Of a DNA stretch of 64,000 nt, positions 1-12,284 are shown in pieces. This stretch comes from Lepas anatifera (Eukaryota; Arthropoda; Thecostraca; Lepadidae), in contig JAOTON010001141.1 of the NCBI GenBank assembly GCA_034440635.1, positions 586,001 to 650,000 on the forward strand, written 5' to 3'. Each line of letters starts with the position of its first letter. The stretch's first letter is position 1. Below the pieces are notes generated by a model. It saw only the letters and a list, made by a program, of their open reading frames with translations, had not been told where the DNA came from and ran no database searches. The translations under genes and the position numbers were made by a program.

Positions 1-261
1 TGGTCAACTTTGGGTCTGGAGTAAGATTCAAATTTGACACGTCACAAATTCCAGGTAACAATTTACCTACACGTTCAAAACCCTTCATACAGGCAGTACA
101 ACCAGTCGTTCTTAACTTAACTGGATCATAATAGAGCGCTGTTTTGTGGCTTTCGTTATGTGCAGGGCTTGGCTCTCGTTGTATAATTTTTTTACAAATG
201 TTTCCTACTTTCTTGGTGCTTGCATCATCCGGGGCTAAACTAATCATGGTTTTTGTGCAGG
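1..261 (-). CDS. Partial exon of an unrecognised protein, cut by the left edge
   Basis: The minus strand is open over the whole segment. A splice-acceptor-like TTTTGCAG lies just upstream (plus 262-269), and a possible first Met is at 245-247. The reading continues past the window edge, so the exon has no visible end. The peptide is cysteine- and lysine-containing and soluble-looking: an LAPDDASTKKVGNICKKI stretch near the Met, then YYDPVKLRTTGCTACMKGF. I checked the codons from the Met to about position 98 one by one and found no stop. I do not recognise the family. It could be a host gene or the coding part of a transposon. No function is proposed. Confidence 0.45.
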
Positions 262-2480
262 CTGCAAAATTGATTTGCAATCCAAAATTTTGAACATATG
301 TAAAATGGTAAAATATCCAGAGACAAAACATGATATATCAGCTCTTGGAATTATCATGTCTAGTATATATTGCTGTGTAGAAAAGTAATAAATACAAGAT
401 ACAAGAAACTTTGTGATTAGCTTTTCCTCACGTTCATGTTTCACGTTTGAACCTACCTCAGGGAGCTGATTTAATATACCGGAGAGGCAGGGTAGCTTAC
501 AGCGGCCGCATATCTATTTTTAGAAGGGCGCCATTGTCATATACAACAATGTACTAGGAGACAAAGTAAATCACACTGTGCTAAAAATAGCGTTATTCTA
601 AATGGCCGTCTCGAATGTAAATTGTTTATAACAGATTTGCAACTGTCGGAAATAATATAAATACTGATTCCATCGGTCCCTGTCTATCCTTTATTTAGCC
701 CATTGATCTGAGCCTCATAGCACATAAACAAGGGCAAAAATTACAGCAGCATGTATAAACGGAATTTTCGAATAGATGATCTAAATCAGTGAACACTGCC
801 TACAATGACATACCTCGGCCTCGTAGGAAGTGGATAGAATAGTAAACCAAAAGTGCCGCCACCTGGTTGAGTGCAGTAACAAATCAACGTTCGGGAAGAA
901 TTGGCAGCACCCTCACCTCATCCATCTCATCCAATGCATCTTCTATGCGCCTTGTAACTTTAAAAATATAATACTACACCTTGCTAAGGCTTGTTACTTA
1001 TTATCAACGTGGCTCGCCAATGACTTGCCAAGCACTGCAAACTATTTGATCCAGACTAACACGATATTTTCAAGGTTCACCTTTGCTAAGTGAGAGAATA
1101 CATTGCATCCTCTTAGACGAGCCTTGAAGCTGCACGGCCTGAGAGCTTCCCTGGTGCGCTCTTTACGATAGCGCAGTCCAAACACTCGGCCGACTGGGGA
1201 GACGACGGCCTCAGACGTTCTCCCCTGCAGCTTGCTACTCAGCCAACTTCAGAAAAGCCTGCCGTCGCCCTCTGCTTCAAATCTCTTGTTATGAAACAGT
1301 GCTCAAGGACGACGCTGGAGCTTTTACTGCGGACAACATCTCAATTGCTGAATAAGTGAAGCCCGCATTATCCGCTATAATTTTCAAAGATGTATTTCCG
1401 TTCATATCTTGACAGATAGAGCAGTATTCGAAGCCACCAGTCCCATTTAGCAGATAAAACTATTGACGGTCCTAAACAGTAGGCCATTTTTCTGTGGAGT
1501 TTAACTGGCCGTGCGAGTGGACGTAAATGGACGCAGCGATCTGACCGGGGCCTCCAGGACCCCCAGTTGTCAGGGCCCTCTGTAAATACTGCAGCAAGCG
1601 ATCAATCTCAGAACAAAGGCATTCGCTGGCGCCCGGCTCAGTGACGGGGAAGATGGGTGCGTTTTTACCAGAGATAATTAATCATATCGGACGAGGCAGC
1701 CGACACTATCTGAGCCCACCAATGGTCCCAGAACGGCACCCCTAGAACGTGGAATTGGCCAGCAGATACCGTCAATTGATGTTAAAACAATAGACTGACA
1801 TAAGTGGTGCCGCCATATCGCACAAACTACCCATCATTCTAACACAGAGAAAATGGCGGCACAGATCCCACAGCCATTGTCTCGCTAAAACCTTGGATTG
1901 TCTTTTTTCGTGCTTGATCGAGATCTTTCCACAACCTCCTTTGTACCGAAAATCCGTCTCCTGAGAGCAATGCACAGGGAAGTGTTTTCAGTATATGGTA
2001 CAGCCTTAACCTTTTAAAAAGCTCTTTAGCTAGTCTTTAAAGCATGTTGTGCTAACCTACGAATTTTTGCACTCAATGAATAAGCAGAAAATCCAAGGTA
2101 AACAAAGGTATAGTTCGAGAAAACCAATCACAGTCAGATGTGATTGGTGTGAGGCAGCATAATACAACATGAACCTTATGCGTATTTTAAAGCTCACTTC
2201 TATTTGCTCTCAACTATATCCATTGCAATACATTTTGAACAGAATCAATTAACTCTAGGAAGATAGAGAAACTGCCTTTTAGGAAGACTGCCCAGCTGGC
2301 CCAGAGGAAACACCAAAATTTTGCGCAAACGAAACAAGGTGCGGCAATGAACTGGATATCACAGTAACAGGCACAATCTTAGGACTCAAATGACATTCAA
2401 CGTGACCTTGAAAAGTCCTTACTGGAACCTGAGATAAGGCCAAGATCACAAGTTGACTTAACAATGTTATGGGACAAATC
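262..2480. other. No gene recognised
   Basis: Only short chance frames are present. I see no RNA gene, no terminal inverted repeats and no clear repeat. It could be intron of the left-edge gene or intergenic DNA. Confidence 0.5.
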
Positions 2481-2489
2481 ATTAGAATT

Positions 2490-2890
2490 ATTCAGTAAAG
2501 ATGAAAACATTGATGCGTTTTCCTTCCTTCTAGGAGTAATGGTTCTCGAGCTATAAGCTATTTCCTAAATCGGTCAAAATTACTTTAGAGGTGGGCAAAG
2601 GTGTCATGCACTGACTGCATTATAAAAAGCCCTTAAGCAACTAAGGAGGTCAAAATTTGACCTCCCTTTGGCCCCCTGTAATGCCACGGGTCAATGCATA
2701 TGATTAAAAAAATTTTCAAGAATGCAAGATGGCAGAGCACTATTCAAATTTTCACACACAAAGAAACAAAAAAATAGCACCGTTCCAATTTTTCACTATC
2801 ACCGCTGGTTCCCGAAATCGTTGTGGGGAATCTAATTAGACCCACCAGACGGTGTTGAGCACAAAAAGTGCCCAGCGGTGCCGGGCTAAA
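2490..2890 (+). repeat. Interspersed repeat, family E copy 1
   Basis: The segment shares an ordered set of phrases with 13935-14225: ATTGATGC, then TTCTAG, then GAG(C/T)TATAAG, and a right end with CGGTGCCGGG(C/T)TA. A related copy lies on the minus strand near 10640-10930. It is probably a non-autonomous transposon. Its ends and target duplication were not resolved. Confidence 0.35.
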
Positions 2891-4590
2891 GATGGTGTCA
2901 TAGTAAGCTTTCTGAATATTGAAAAAGGTTTATCGTACCTTGAGGGCTGGGAACCCCTATTTTAACCAATAAAAACGACCATAACTTAATGAAATGCATC
3001 TACCGAGAAACATAAAACCACAGCACCATCTCAGTCCAACCAGCCTGCTTGTACATAACACTGCAGTGCCCCCTCCCCCTCCCCAAACTCCTCCCGCCAT
3101 GTACACTCTAAACTCACGAAAACCCGTATCACGATATATTCTGTTGACCTGAGTCATGATCTAATAAATGATCTCTCAGCACAAATGAGCATGGAAATCT
3201 CAGCAGTAACAATGCTCCACATGTGAGCCATCCCTGCTCCTCACAACGGACTTAATTCTACCGCCAAAGAGTGCCGCGAGCATTGCGGTGGTCACTTGCA
3301 CCGTACCGGTGCCACATAGAACGACTGAGGCTGAGAGCCTAGCAATAAACATACCATTCGAGTAACTTTTATCGGGAGTTTATGAGCAACAAGACATCCC
3401 CCGGATAAGAGCTGGATGTAGGTATTATGAAAGTTTACGCTGTCACGAATAGAAATGTGTTGCTGATATTGGGGTTATCTCATGCTAATCTTGATGGTAC
3501 AGGATAGAGGGAAGAGTGCAGCAAGTGCCGTGTCAGCTGCGACCCTCTGTTCCTTCTCTGTCAGCTGAAGCCACCACTTTCATTTAGCTGGGACCGCAGA
3601 GTTCTCCGTTAGTTGGAACCACACATCCTTATCATCTAGCACCCGTTCATTTTAGCTGCGATACTGTTCCTAGCCGTAATTTTGTATGTACGCCCGCTTT
3701 CTCTTCCTGGCTCTTTGTGCGGTACCTGAAGCAGTCATATTTGGGGTAAATTTATTTGTGTCCTGTCATGCATTACATTTCGGCTCCGTTGCTTTCCGTT
3801 TGTTAATAGTAGCGAACGGTATAAAAATAGTCACAAATTGTAGCAGTTTTCCCCATCACTGAAGACCAATCCATTGCTGAAGATAATCCTTTCACTTGTT
3901 TCCTACTGTAGATTTGTTCGAATGTGTCCATTGGACGGGTCAAAAACACCAGCTATATGCACGTCACAAACTGGGCCATCCGCCATGGCCGAGGTGATTC
4001 AGCTCCAATCCAGTCCATGTCTGAAGATTCTCTGCTAAATCCAGGTCAATCCAGCTGCACACCAGGACTGTCAATATAAATACGATCTATATGAAAACAA
4101 TAATAAACATCAAATTGAATTCAAAACCCATAGTTAGATCCGGAACTACGCAAATTTGCTTAGAAATGCAAGCCAATCAAGTCCAATGCAATGCAATTCG
4201 ATCCGATCCATGCATCTAGTCAAACCCGGACATCCCCTCAGATATCCGGTCTGTGCCGCACTCCAGAGCACTGACTGGCGCAGCCCTGAAGTGTCCCGGC
4301 GCGTCGATGTGTGCGGACAGGGTCGCGACTCAGCCGTTTCCGCGACGTCGGCCCGACTTTACAAATGTTTCGGATTGTCAGATCTCGTCTGAACTGACCG
4401 GAGCGGACAGATGTGCGTCTGTCTAGACGGATCAGAATCCTGAGCTGTCGTGTTCAGCCGCAGGACTGCTTCAAGGATAGCTTGCCTGTTGGTTGATCTA
4501 TTCAAACGGAAATACTGTTAATGAGGCTCTGAAGCCATTCTATGTGTACCGAGCTGATTTAGCTCAGTCCCCCCCACGCCACAGTGGTCA
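2891..4590. other. No gene recognised
   Basis: No supported coding region, RNA gene or repeat boundary is seen. Short frames around 4156-4392 have no recognisable domain. Confidence 0.5.
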
Positions 4591-4601
4591 CAATACTTCT
4601 A

Positions 4602-4647
4602 GTCACACCGAATACCAAGTCACTCATGGCTTGGTATTCGGTGTGAC
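4602..4647. repeat. Perfect 18-bp inverted repeat with 10-nt loop
   Basis: GTCACACCGAATACCAAG at 4602-4619 is followed, after a 10-base spacer, by its exact reverse complement at 4630-4647. It can form a hairpin in DNA or RNA. It may be a remnant of a foldback element. Both strands are open across it, as expected for a palindrome, so those frames were not taken as genes. Confidence 0.85.
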
Positions 4648-4852
4648 CCAACGCCCCAGTGGTCAACGCCCCAGTGGCGGGTGGTTTACGACTGCCGGTC
4701 CCTATAAAGGTATCTTTATCTCTACCCCACCCCCATCCTTCCAACATATCTATAAACGTTTACTAGGACACTCCGTTTACTACACATACACACATATAGG
4801 TATATGGACATATAAACATAACTCTATGGGTACAGGACACGGGTGGTAAATG

Positions 4853-4962
4853 ATCGAGACCACGAGTGGTCTGGGCGCTCCAACAGTTGAGACCACAAGT
4901 GGTCTGGTCGGGGCCGCTCCAACGGTCGAGACCACGAGTGGTGGGGGGTGGGGGGGGAGGGG
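4853..4962. repeat. Short tandem repeat with dyad-symmetric core
   Basis: Three imperfect units start at about 4856, 4890 and 4928. Each contains GAGACCAC(G/A)AGTGGT, whose ACCAC/GTGGT halves pair with each other, followed in the first two units by a CGCTCCAAC spacer. The tract ends in a G-rich run. No coding role is suggested. Confidence 0.6.
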
Positions 4963-5699
4963 CACTCTATACCGCCAACGCAGGCCAGCGATGCGTTTTA
5001 CACATTCGATAGGAGCATTACGATCTAAATGTGTCATCATGGTCGTCACGAGTCTCCAAATGGCACTTCGCCGTGTGAGACAGACCGATTTACGCAGCAC
5101 CCACGTACGCGAATGGGCAAAGGACGGTTCTGAGGTTGACTGTGTGTACTGTCCAGAATTTACGGCATCGCTGCTGTGCAACAGCTTATTTTGTTTCGGT
5201 GTAAATTTCTCCGCCGACTGTGTTTCTGGGATTGTCCTGTACTTCACCTTGTAGTGCAAATAGACCAGGAACTGTCGCAGTGGCAAGAAAAGTCACTTAT
5301 GGCTTGGCCACTAGACAGTTATTTCTATTTATAAGACAGACAGTGTTATTCAGGAGCCCTCGAAAGTGTATCGAGCCCTCGAAATCGTTAAGCGTAAGAT
5401 AGCCCTGGAAAGTGGAAAGCGTATCGAACTTCTTTCCCTCATTTTTTTAACTTGCACCAATATCAAAGTCATGAGAAGTGAATATGGTATCAAGGTGATG
5501 TAGTTTTAACTGGCTTTATCCACCTCTAATCAAATACTGAGCCATTTGAGATCTCTTAAAAATTATTACTTCGCAAATGAGACTATTCGTCTTATATGTC
5601 TGCTATAGCAGACTCTGTAAATCACAGTAAATCAGTAAATTGACAGTTCAATGTTATTGACGTAGTAGCGATAAAATAGGATTGACAGCGCATTCGACA

Positions 5700-6340
5700 G
5701 ATCCTAAAATGCCCCAGGACCACCTATTTTCGCAGTTGGCTGGAGAACTGTTTGCAGCCGAAAGATGCTACTTGGTTACACTTGAGAGAATTCATGAGCC
5801 CGTCAATCGGTTAAGCATTTTTTTTAAAGTCGTGAAATTTTTAGTTATACTTTTTTGAGACCCAGAAATAGTGAACTGAAATAAAAACGGTGAAACGGGG
5901 ATATGTGTTTCGTGTAGTCCTAGAAACTGTATTTCTACCAATATTTATATCGAATCATTTGTTGCGTAAGCGCACCAGGTTATAGGCTGGTTAAAATGTT
6001 CAGCAATGGTAATAAAACTTTTTTCTTTTGTAATACAGTGATTTTTGGCTAAAGCAGTGTATACCACAGTATATAAAAATTGTCAAGAGGATAGGTTTCA
6101 ACGTTATACTTCTACTTCGAGATCGCCACAAACGCGCGGTCGCACCAGCTCACCTAAATTGTTAGCTGAGTATATCATAATATATAATCGGGATGATATG
6201 TCAATTTCACCTCACATGAAGTCTAAGGCCAAGTTCTACGGTCACTGGTCAAAGTAAAAGGTCATGGGTCATGGGTCAGGGTCAAACTGTCATTTTCCGC
6301 AAAACGGCTTCTGCAGTGTCAGTTTAAGTATAGGCAATGG
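5700..6340 (+). repeat. Degraded copy of MITE family C
   Basis: This matches the interior of the intact family C elements at 40660 and 51800 in order: the GGCTGGAGAAC..GCAGCCGAAA block, GAGATCGCC..AACGCGCGGTCG, the ATATGTCAA block, the run of GGTCA-like words, and the CATTTTCCGC block. The TTAA termini are not recognisable, so this is an old truncated copy. Confidence 0.55.
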
Positions 6341-6831
6341 AGAATATGCAGCAGTTTGGCGTTATTGAACAATACGACATTGCATCACCTTGACATACAA
6401 TTGAGAAATCATTATATGGGTAGTTATTTTCATGACCTTAGTCTACTTTTTGTGTATCCCCGACTTTTCTGCATACTTACGGCTTTTCTCAACATGTTAC
6501 AGCACGGCCCAGGTTTGACTTCATTACCTTGTTTGGCCTTCAATTTATTGGCCTAGACACATTAGGAATGTAGATCAAAACAGTCCCCTCAACCCACAAA
6601 CATGTATTTTTCTAACCCTTTAGCACCACATTTAGCACCACCCCTCCACGGCAGGTTGAGGCCACACCCTTCTCCACTGTGCATGTTACGTGACCCAGAT
6701 TACCTATCAGAGGTCAAAGGTCCCAATTTGAATGCAATTCGCAAAAGTGGCAAACGAACAGAGAATTATGATAATTCTAAGCTTTTTCGAGTTGTATGTA
6801 CTATACTGGATACATAAAGTTATCAGTTTTC

Positions 6832-6890
6832 TATGCGACGCCGTATAAACCTGGCAGTTGGTGTGTCGTTAAGCCCTAACAATTGCCATC
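6832..6890 (+). repeat. SINE 3' tail fragment
   Basis: The words CTGGCAGTTGGTG and GTCGTTAA match the tail of the tRNA-derived SINE at 40104-40278 and the fragment at 23311-23400. Only the tail is present here, immediately upstream of the LINE. Confidence 0.5.
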
Positions 6891-6962
6891 AGTTTCCCAC
6901 AATGCTGATGAAGCGGTCATAGGCACATAGTTTCTGGCCATCAAAACACTCCTCCAAGCCCG

Positions 6963-8480
6963 GCCATCTCCTTTGAATCCTTAGAATCCTTAGACAAAGA
7001 AAAAGACGCCACAGTCCTATACCTGGATATCAGTCGCTACTTCGACAAAATTTGGCACAAAGGACTTCTCTACAAATGTGAACATGAATTTGGACTGACT
7101 AACATCATCAACTGGTTACGCTCATATCTGACAGACAGACAGCAGAGGGTCATTGTCGACGACACTTCGTCTTCTTTATTGACACTGAATGCAGGATGCC
7201 CGCAGGGTTCCGTTATTGGGCCCCTGCTTGCCCTTCTATATCTAAACGACCTTTCTACTAAAGGTAGGAACGAAATTCTGTTGTTTGCTGACGATACTTG
7301 CCTATTTGCTCAACACAAACCTGAAAATGTTCAAGAGGTTCAAGCATCTCTCCAAAATGATCTCTCTAAAATTCAAGAGTATGGTAAGAATTGGCTCATT
7401 ACTTTCAATGCCTCAAAAACTATTTAACAAACCTTTTCCTACAGAAGGAATGCAGAACCCCCACAATTAATTTTTGACGGCAAAATCATCCCGGATGTTA
7501 ACGAGCACAAACATTTAGGCATGAATTTCTCAAAAGACCTAAGATTCCACTCACATGTAGACAACATTGTCAGAAAAGTTAATATCACTCTAGGTCCTCT
7601 TTACCCAATCGCCCCATATTTATCTCGACCAATCCTTAACTATATTTATAGCACTTATATCATGCCTCATTTTGATTATTGCGATATAATTTACGACGGA
7701 ATCATAACGGCAGCAGATTGTCTGAGGCTTGAAAGATTACAAAACAGGGCGGCAAGACTCGTTACTAAAACACTACCTAGAACCTCTACAGAAAAATTAA
7801 GATTAGATCTAGGTTGGAATAGCCTAAAAAATCGACGTTAAATCCACAAACTTCACTTCTTACGAAAACTACTAAATGACGATATTCCCCAATACATCAA
7901 AACCACTCTTCCTAATATACGCAACGCAACGGCTAACAGAGAATTACGTAACCGAAACCAAAGAACGGAACTATTGACTAGAACGTATAACTTCAGTAAC
8001 TCGTTCTTGCCAAGCGCAATAAAACAATATAATGAGCTTCCAGAACCAATAAGAACCATTCAATCGCACAAATCATTTAAAAATCATGTAGTCGAATATT
8101 TCTCTGTTCAACAACCTCTAAAATACTACTCGTACGGCAACAAAATTTTGAACTCCCTTTTGACGCAACTCAGAGTTGACATGTCCAAATTAAATGGCCA
8201 CACTTATCAAATCCTCGGAGCCGAAACCCCATTCTGCAGCTGTGGTCATCAAAATGAAAATACGAAACATTTTCTTATTCATTGCGTAAATTATACAGTG
8301 CAGAGAAATGCCCTCCACCGAAATATATCGACCATAATCGCCACAGAATTTTCAAATTTATCAACTGAACAAAAACTTAAGATGCTGCTGCATGGAGGAA
8401 ATGGAAACGATGACACAAATCGAGCGATAGCGAAAGAAACCCTGAAATTCATATCAAACACCAAAAGATTCTCACATTGA
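6963..8480 (+). pseudogene. Reverse transcriptase ORF with two in-frame TAA codons
   Basis: One reading frame runs from about 6963 to a TGA at 8478-8480. It is broken only by TAA at 7425-7427 and TAA at 7839-7841, with no frameshift. Reverse-transcriptase landmarks in order are VLYLDISRYFDKIWH (the first catalytic Asp region), NAGCPQGSVIGPLL, then LLFADDTCLF with the catalytic Asp pair. These are followed by the thumb (FNASKT, KHLGMNFSKDLRF) and a DYCDIIY / LERLQNRAARLVT segment. The C-terminal CSCG..HFLIHC motif is the zinc-knuckle-like end of this LINE group. The conserved frame with few lesions implies a fairly recent insertion. Confidence 0.85.
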
Positions 8481-8691
8481 ACTCTTGAACAATTTATGCA
8501 AAGGACGCCGACGCCGTTGTGGGTATCCTGTGTGTGACTGTCGGGTGAGCGGCCATGGGCCAAGGGTGGTGCGACCGTGGCACTTGAATTCGCCAATGTT
8601 GTCGAGAGGCGCCAAGAGTCAAGCGCTAGACGCTTTTGCGCCAATCGATAGATATCAGAACTGTCATTGTACTTGTTGATAACCGAAATAA

Positions 8692-8714
8692 ATGTATGTA
8701 TGTATGTATGTATG
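8692..8714 (+). repeat. ATGT tetranucleotide tail of the LINE
   Basis: About five and a half copies of ATGT follow AATAAA at 8687-8692. The position directly after the LINE 3' region marks this as the retrotransposon tail rather than an independent microsatellite. Confidence 0.8.
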
Positions 8715-9816
8715 AAGTTGCAACATGGTGTGTAAAATTTCCTTCAACTTTGAATGGACTGCACCCGTTTCTTTCAAAAGAACACCAATGTTTTACAAGA
8801 AGAATAAACATTTTACTCCTAATGTGATGTGTCTAGACAAACCGATGATGCGTGGATACGTGTTAGAGCCAATAAATGGTTGCATATAACTGGCAACTTA
8901 AATATTCAGGCACCGACTGATTTTAAATTTGCTGCAAAAAATATGAAGAAATATTGCTAAGAAAAATGAGAACATCTCCTAACTGCAGTTAGGGATAAAT
9001 TTGAAGTCCTTGCTTAGGATATTTTTTTAATCCATGAAACCTTATGAGACAAACCGATTTTACATTTCCAAAACCGACTGAGGTGAGTCAGCTTTACTGG
9101 ACACAGTCGTGCCGTTCAGAGCTGAAGGCGCATGAAATTAGACCGTGCAGCGTGAAACGCCGTTTAATGGGAAACACATGCCCTGGGAAAACGGACATAA
9201 TTTAACCTTACCCGTTAAGACAGCCTGGACCATTATTAAGACACTGATATGGGGTAAAGGTAAGACATTAGATCTATATCCAGTTAAGGAACGTTCGGGC
9301 CGTTAGAGTTCACAAACTTGTTTTGTGTATGTGTGCCTATGTGGCTAGAGATTAAGTATCGACCCGATTATGAATGGCCTTGAAGAATAAATGTAGATTT
9401 GGATCAGCCCATGACAAGGTTTTACTCTCTTTAAATACCCAACGATCAAAACACTCATAGATTGTTTCCCTCGTAGAAAATTCATTCGAAAAACGACCAA
9501 GTTGAAACGTCTATAATCCAAACTCCTTTGCAAATATCAAACCTAGATATTTCTACTTTCTATATCCGAATTTCTACAATCGAAGTCTGAAAAGTATATA
9601 CACGTTTTTCTCACTTTCATTATGTTCGTTTTTTCCCTTAGATGCGTAGGCAGTATGAGCATTTGTTTATGCATTAGCTAGAGAGTAAAAAAACAGCAGA
9701 CAATTGAGAACATATAACATTGCTTTGTGGTTGGATTGTTTCCGAGGCAAAACATCCTACAAGAACAAAACACCAATGGATGAGAAATAGCACATCATAC
9801 AAAACACTACATTCTA
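8715..9816. other. No gene recognised
   Basis: AT-rich sequence with no supported exon, RNA gene or repeat boundary. Confidence 0.5.
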
Positions 9817-10446
9817 CATAGGCGGGTTGAAGGGAAAGGGGCCTGCTTCACCCCTATCTACCATTGGTACCCCCTGAAACTGTCCCAGCGATTCCTGAGA
9901 GGTCAAAGCAGCCCCTCCTAACATGTCGCTTCCCACATCCCCTCTCCTCCTCCATAATGCGAGCATTGGTGTTCCCGTGATAGGGTTTAGCTCTCGCACG
10001 ATAGGTCTTTCCGCCAGAAAGTGTCACTATCGGCCCGAGTGACGCCCCCTGACCATGTTCCCTCTTTTATAAATTTTGTCCAAGTTGTTCTCAGTTCGAC
10101 TGTTGGGGCCGGAGTCTCACTAAAGTCATCAAGGGACTTGTCACGGAGACCCCGACCCCACCACGCGAACAACTCCCACAATGAAGGGTTAACTTAGAAG
10201 TCAAAGTTTAACGTCCCTTAAAGCACAGGGACGGTCTCCCCGCTCAGGTCACCCTCTCACCACTCAGTTGCCAGCCGACCTATACGTCGGGTAAACTATT
10301 GAGCGCCTGAGCGTCTCAGGGGAACCGATCCCAAGCCTGCACACGCACTGCCACTGCATGCTTCTGAGCAGCAGGCCGGAGCCCAACGCTCTACCAATTG
10401 AGCTACCGGGGCGGCCTTCTGATCGCAAATCATGAACCTGCCTATG
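9817..10446. mobile_element. Degraded hAT-like MITE containing a SINE
   Basis: The left end CATAGGCGGGTTGAAGG and the right end (reverse complement CATAGGCAGGTTCATGA) form imperfect terminal inverted repeats. The first ~220 bp resemble the hAT-like MITE at 17017-17276 (GGGGCCTGC, CCCCCTGAAA, AGTGTC phrases). No 8-bp target duplication is visible, so the right boundary is tentative. A tRNA-derived SINE occupies 10200-10417. Confidence 0.4.
10200..10417 (-). mobile_element. tRNA-derived SINE
   Basis: On the minus strand an A-box-like TAGCTCAATTGGTAGAGCG (plus 10387-10405) precedes a B-box-like GGGATCGGTTCCC (plus 10320-10332). They are spaced too far apart for a tRNA, and no acceptor stem closes. 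The tail continues to an AAGGGACGTTAAAC phrase. RNA polymerase III promoter boxes without a foldable tRNA indicate a SINE head. Confidence 0.65.
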
Positions 10447-10639
10447 TCAGCCTCAGCTGTTTAATCTGTACCAGGGACGTATCTGGGTTCCGTATGACAA
10501 TCCTCCCGGTCCCCATCCGAACTGCCCTGGTGGTGACACAATCCCAATGACATTGGGAGACTCAAAATCCTGCTATCAGTGGTGTTGGTTGCGCAGAACG
10601 AGCAAGAATTCCCGTCATCCGCCACCAGTTCCATTTTGG

Positions 10640-10930
10640 CGGGAACATTGAAAGTAGTTGCTCGTGATTTCTCGATTCGGAACTTCTTCGCCTGCCAAAA
10701 CAAACGCTGGCGTCGGTAGTTTAATTCGGCACCGTTTTTGGGCTCTTTTCGTACCAACTGTTGCCAGTGGGTACGAGCGGACCACATTATCTCAAGGAAC
10801 CGGTGGCGATACAGATATAAACGGAACGGCGTCGAAATTGTCTTACCGTCTTCTTCACATGAACCAAACTTAAGCCATATTCGTTGGCGTGTGACGTTAC
10901 ACTGTGCCTCATCATGGGTCAACTTTAGGA
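10640..10930 (-). repeat. Interspersed repeat, family E copy 2
   Basis: A minus-strand segment resembles 13990-14225, visible even after translation: both encode a similar RIWLK..DGK..FLEI pattern in chance frames. It is treated as a repeat, not a gene, because the same pattern recurs in unrelated places and lacks splice or domain support. Confidence 0.4.
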
Positions 10931-11649
10931 CCTCTTATAACTTGGAAAAATCTAAACCTAGAGCAAAGCCAAAGGCATCACTGTGTCTTTTTCAATGGCC
11001 CAAGGATTGAAGTTTTGTGCGATATGACCTCGCCGTGACCTTGGCTTTAGGTCAGGGTCAAATAATGATGCTCATGCTGCACATCATTCAAATTCCCAGA
11101 TCATGCTCGTCGCTATACTAAATGCATTGCTATATCTTGTATTGTTTAAACAAATAGAAAAGGATGACCTCTGGTGACCTTCCTGACCTGACCTAAGAAT
11201 GAACGAAAGCATACATGCTTTCCCTCTTTAAATGCTTCCACATATTTCGTAGCTTGATCCAGCTCTTCTAAAAGCATAGCTACACCGTGGTGTTCTCAGC
11301 CTTATTTTTCAAGAATAACATATCTTAATTGGGTTTAGAAATGACGTCATAACCCGTTGACCTGCCCTAACCTGACCTGATCTCAGTTTTCGGTCATAAG
11401 CTTAAGATATGTATTTCGGAACATCATCACCTAAGACATATGCAAAGCGACGCCTTTCTCATTAAAATTGTTTCAATATTTTTGCAAAAACCAAGGTGAT
11501 CCCATCGGCCCCGACCTGGTGAAGGATTAAAAGAAATGAAGCCGTTGCTAATGATGTAACCAACCCGCTGCGGCACATTTACCACTTATATTACTTTGAA
11601 CATGAGGATGGGAAGTCAGATTTTATATCAAAATAATTTCGACTTAGAA
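10931..11649. repeat. GACCTGA-rich repeat-derived sequence
   Basis: Frequent words TGACCT, AGGTCA and CCTGACC recur through the segment, as they do inside families A, B and C. Element boundaries cannot be set by eye. Confidence 0.35.
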
Positions 11650-12284
11650 TCACGTGAGCGTACAAGAACAAAACTGATTCTTTCAGAATCTTGCGCAGAA
11701 TCTCGTAATGACAATCTAAACGTAATGGTATCAAAATAAAAGCTTTGTCGTCCTTTCCGGAAAAGTTATTGACCCAAGTCTGAGAATCTGCTTAGTAATC
11801 CAGATGACTTCTTAGAGATCACAGGTCAAACATTGTAACATGAACCTAGAAAGGGGCCCAGGATACTACTATTTGGAGAATATGAAGTTATTCTCATCTG
11901 TCTACACAAATACACCCTAATTCCTTTTCCCCATGAATTTCCAAAGGAGAGGTCAAGATCCGTACCTGACCTTAGGTCATCGATATGAAAAATCCCGGAC
12001 TATATGTTGTAATAATTGGCGAGCCCACTGTGTGGTATAGGTTTCAATCCGATAGATTCACCCATTTCTTACGTATGCCACGTTAAACATTTTTGGAGTT
12101 GAGGTCACTTGACCTGCACTGGTGACCTGACCTGAGATGACAAAACCTTAAAACTTTGAAGAAAGTTGCAGAATTAATCAAGAATGAGGTGTGCCAAGTA
12201 CGGTGGTGCTTCGCTCCGCTGTTTTTCGTGCCGCCAGAAAAACCCGAGGAGGTGTTCAAACACCTCCTGTGGGGCGAGGTTTAA
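11650..12284 (+). repeat. Interspersed repeat, family B copy 1
   Basis: This aligns in order with 33105-33795 and partly with 42285-42600: TTGACCCAAGTCTGA, the CATGAACC block, the CCATGAATTT..GGAGAGGTCA block, ATAGATTCACCC, then GGTCACTTGACCTGCACTGG. It ends in a subterminal hairpin (GGAGGTGTT and AACACCTCC arms), then GGGGCGAGG and TTAA at 12281-12284. That resembles the family A terminus, so a TTAA-specific MITE is likely. The left end was not found. Confidence 0.55.

Larger units (their letters stand above)
6963..8714 (+). mobile_element. 5'-truncated non-LTR retrotransposon (CR1/Jockey-like)
   Basis: The element carries the palm and thumb of a non-LTR reverse transcriptase, then a C-terminal domain ending in a Cys/His motif (CSCG, then HFLIHC). 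Its 3' end is an AATAAA followed by a short ATGT tetranucleotide tail (8692-8714), a typical end for CR1/Jockey-group LINEs. The 5' part, including any endonuclease domain, is missing, as is usual after incomplete target-primed reverse transcription. Clade assignment is by family resemblance only. A SINE tail fragment lies just upstream. Confidence 0.85.

Noticed and set aside
10320..10417. Functional tRNA gene on the minus strand
   Set aside because: The A-to-B spacing is too long and the arms do not fold.
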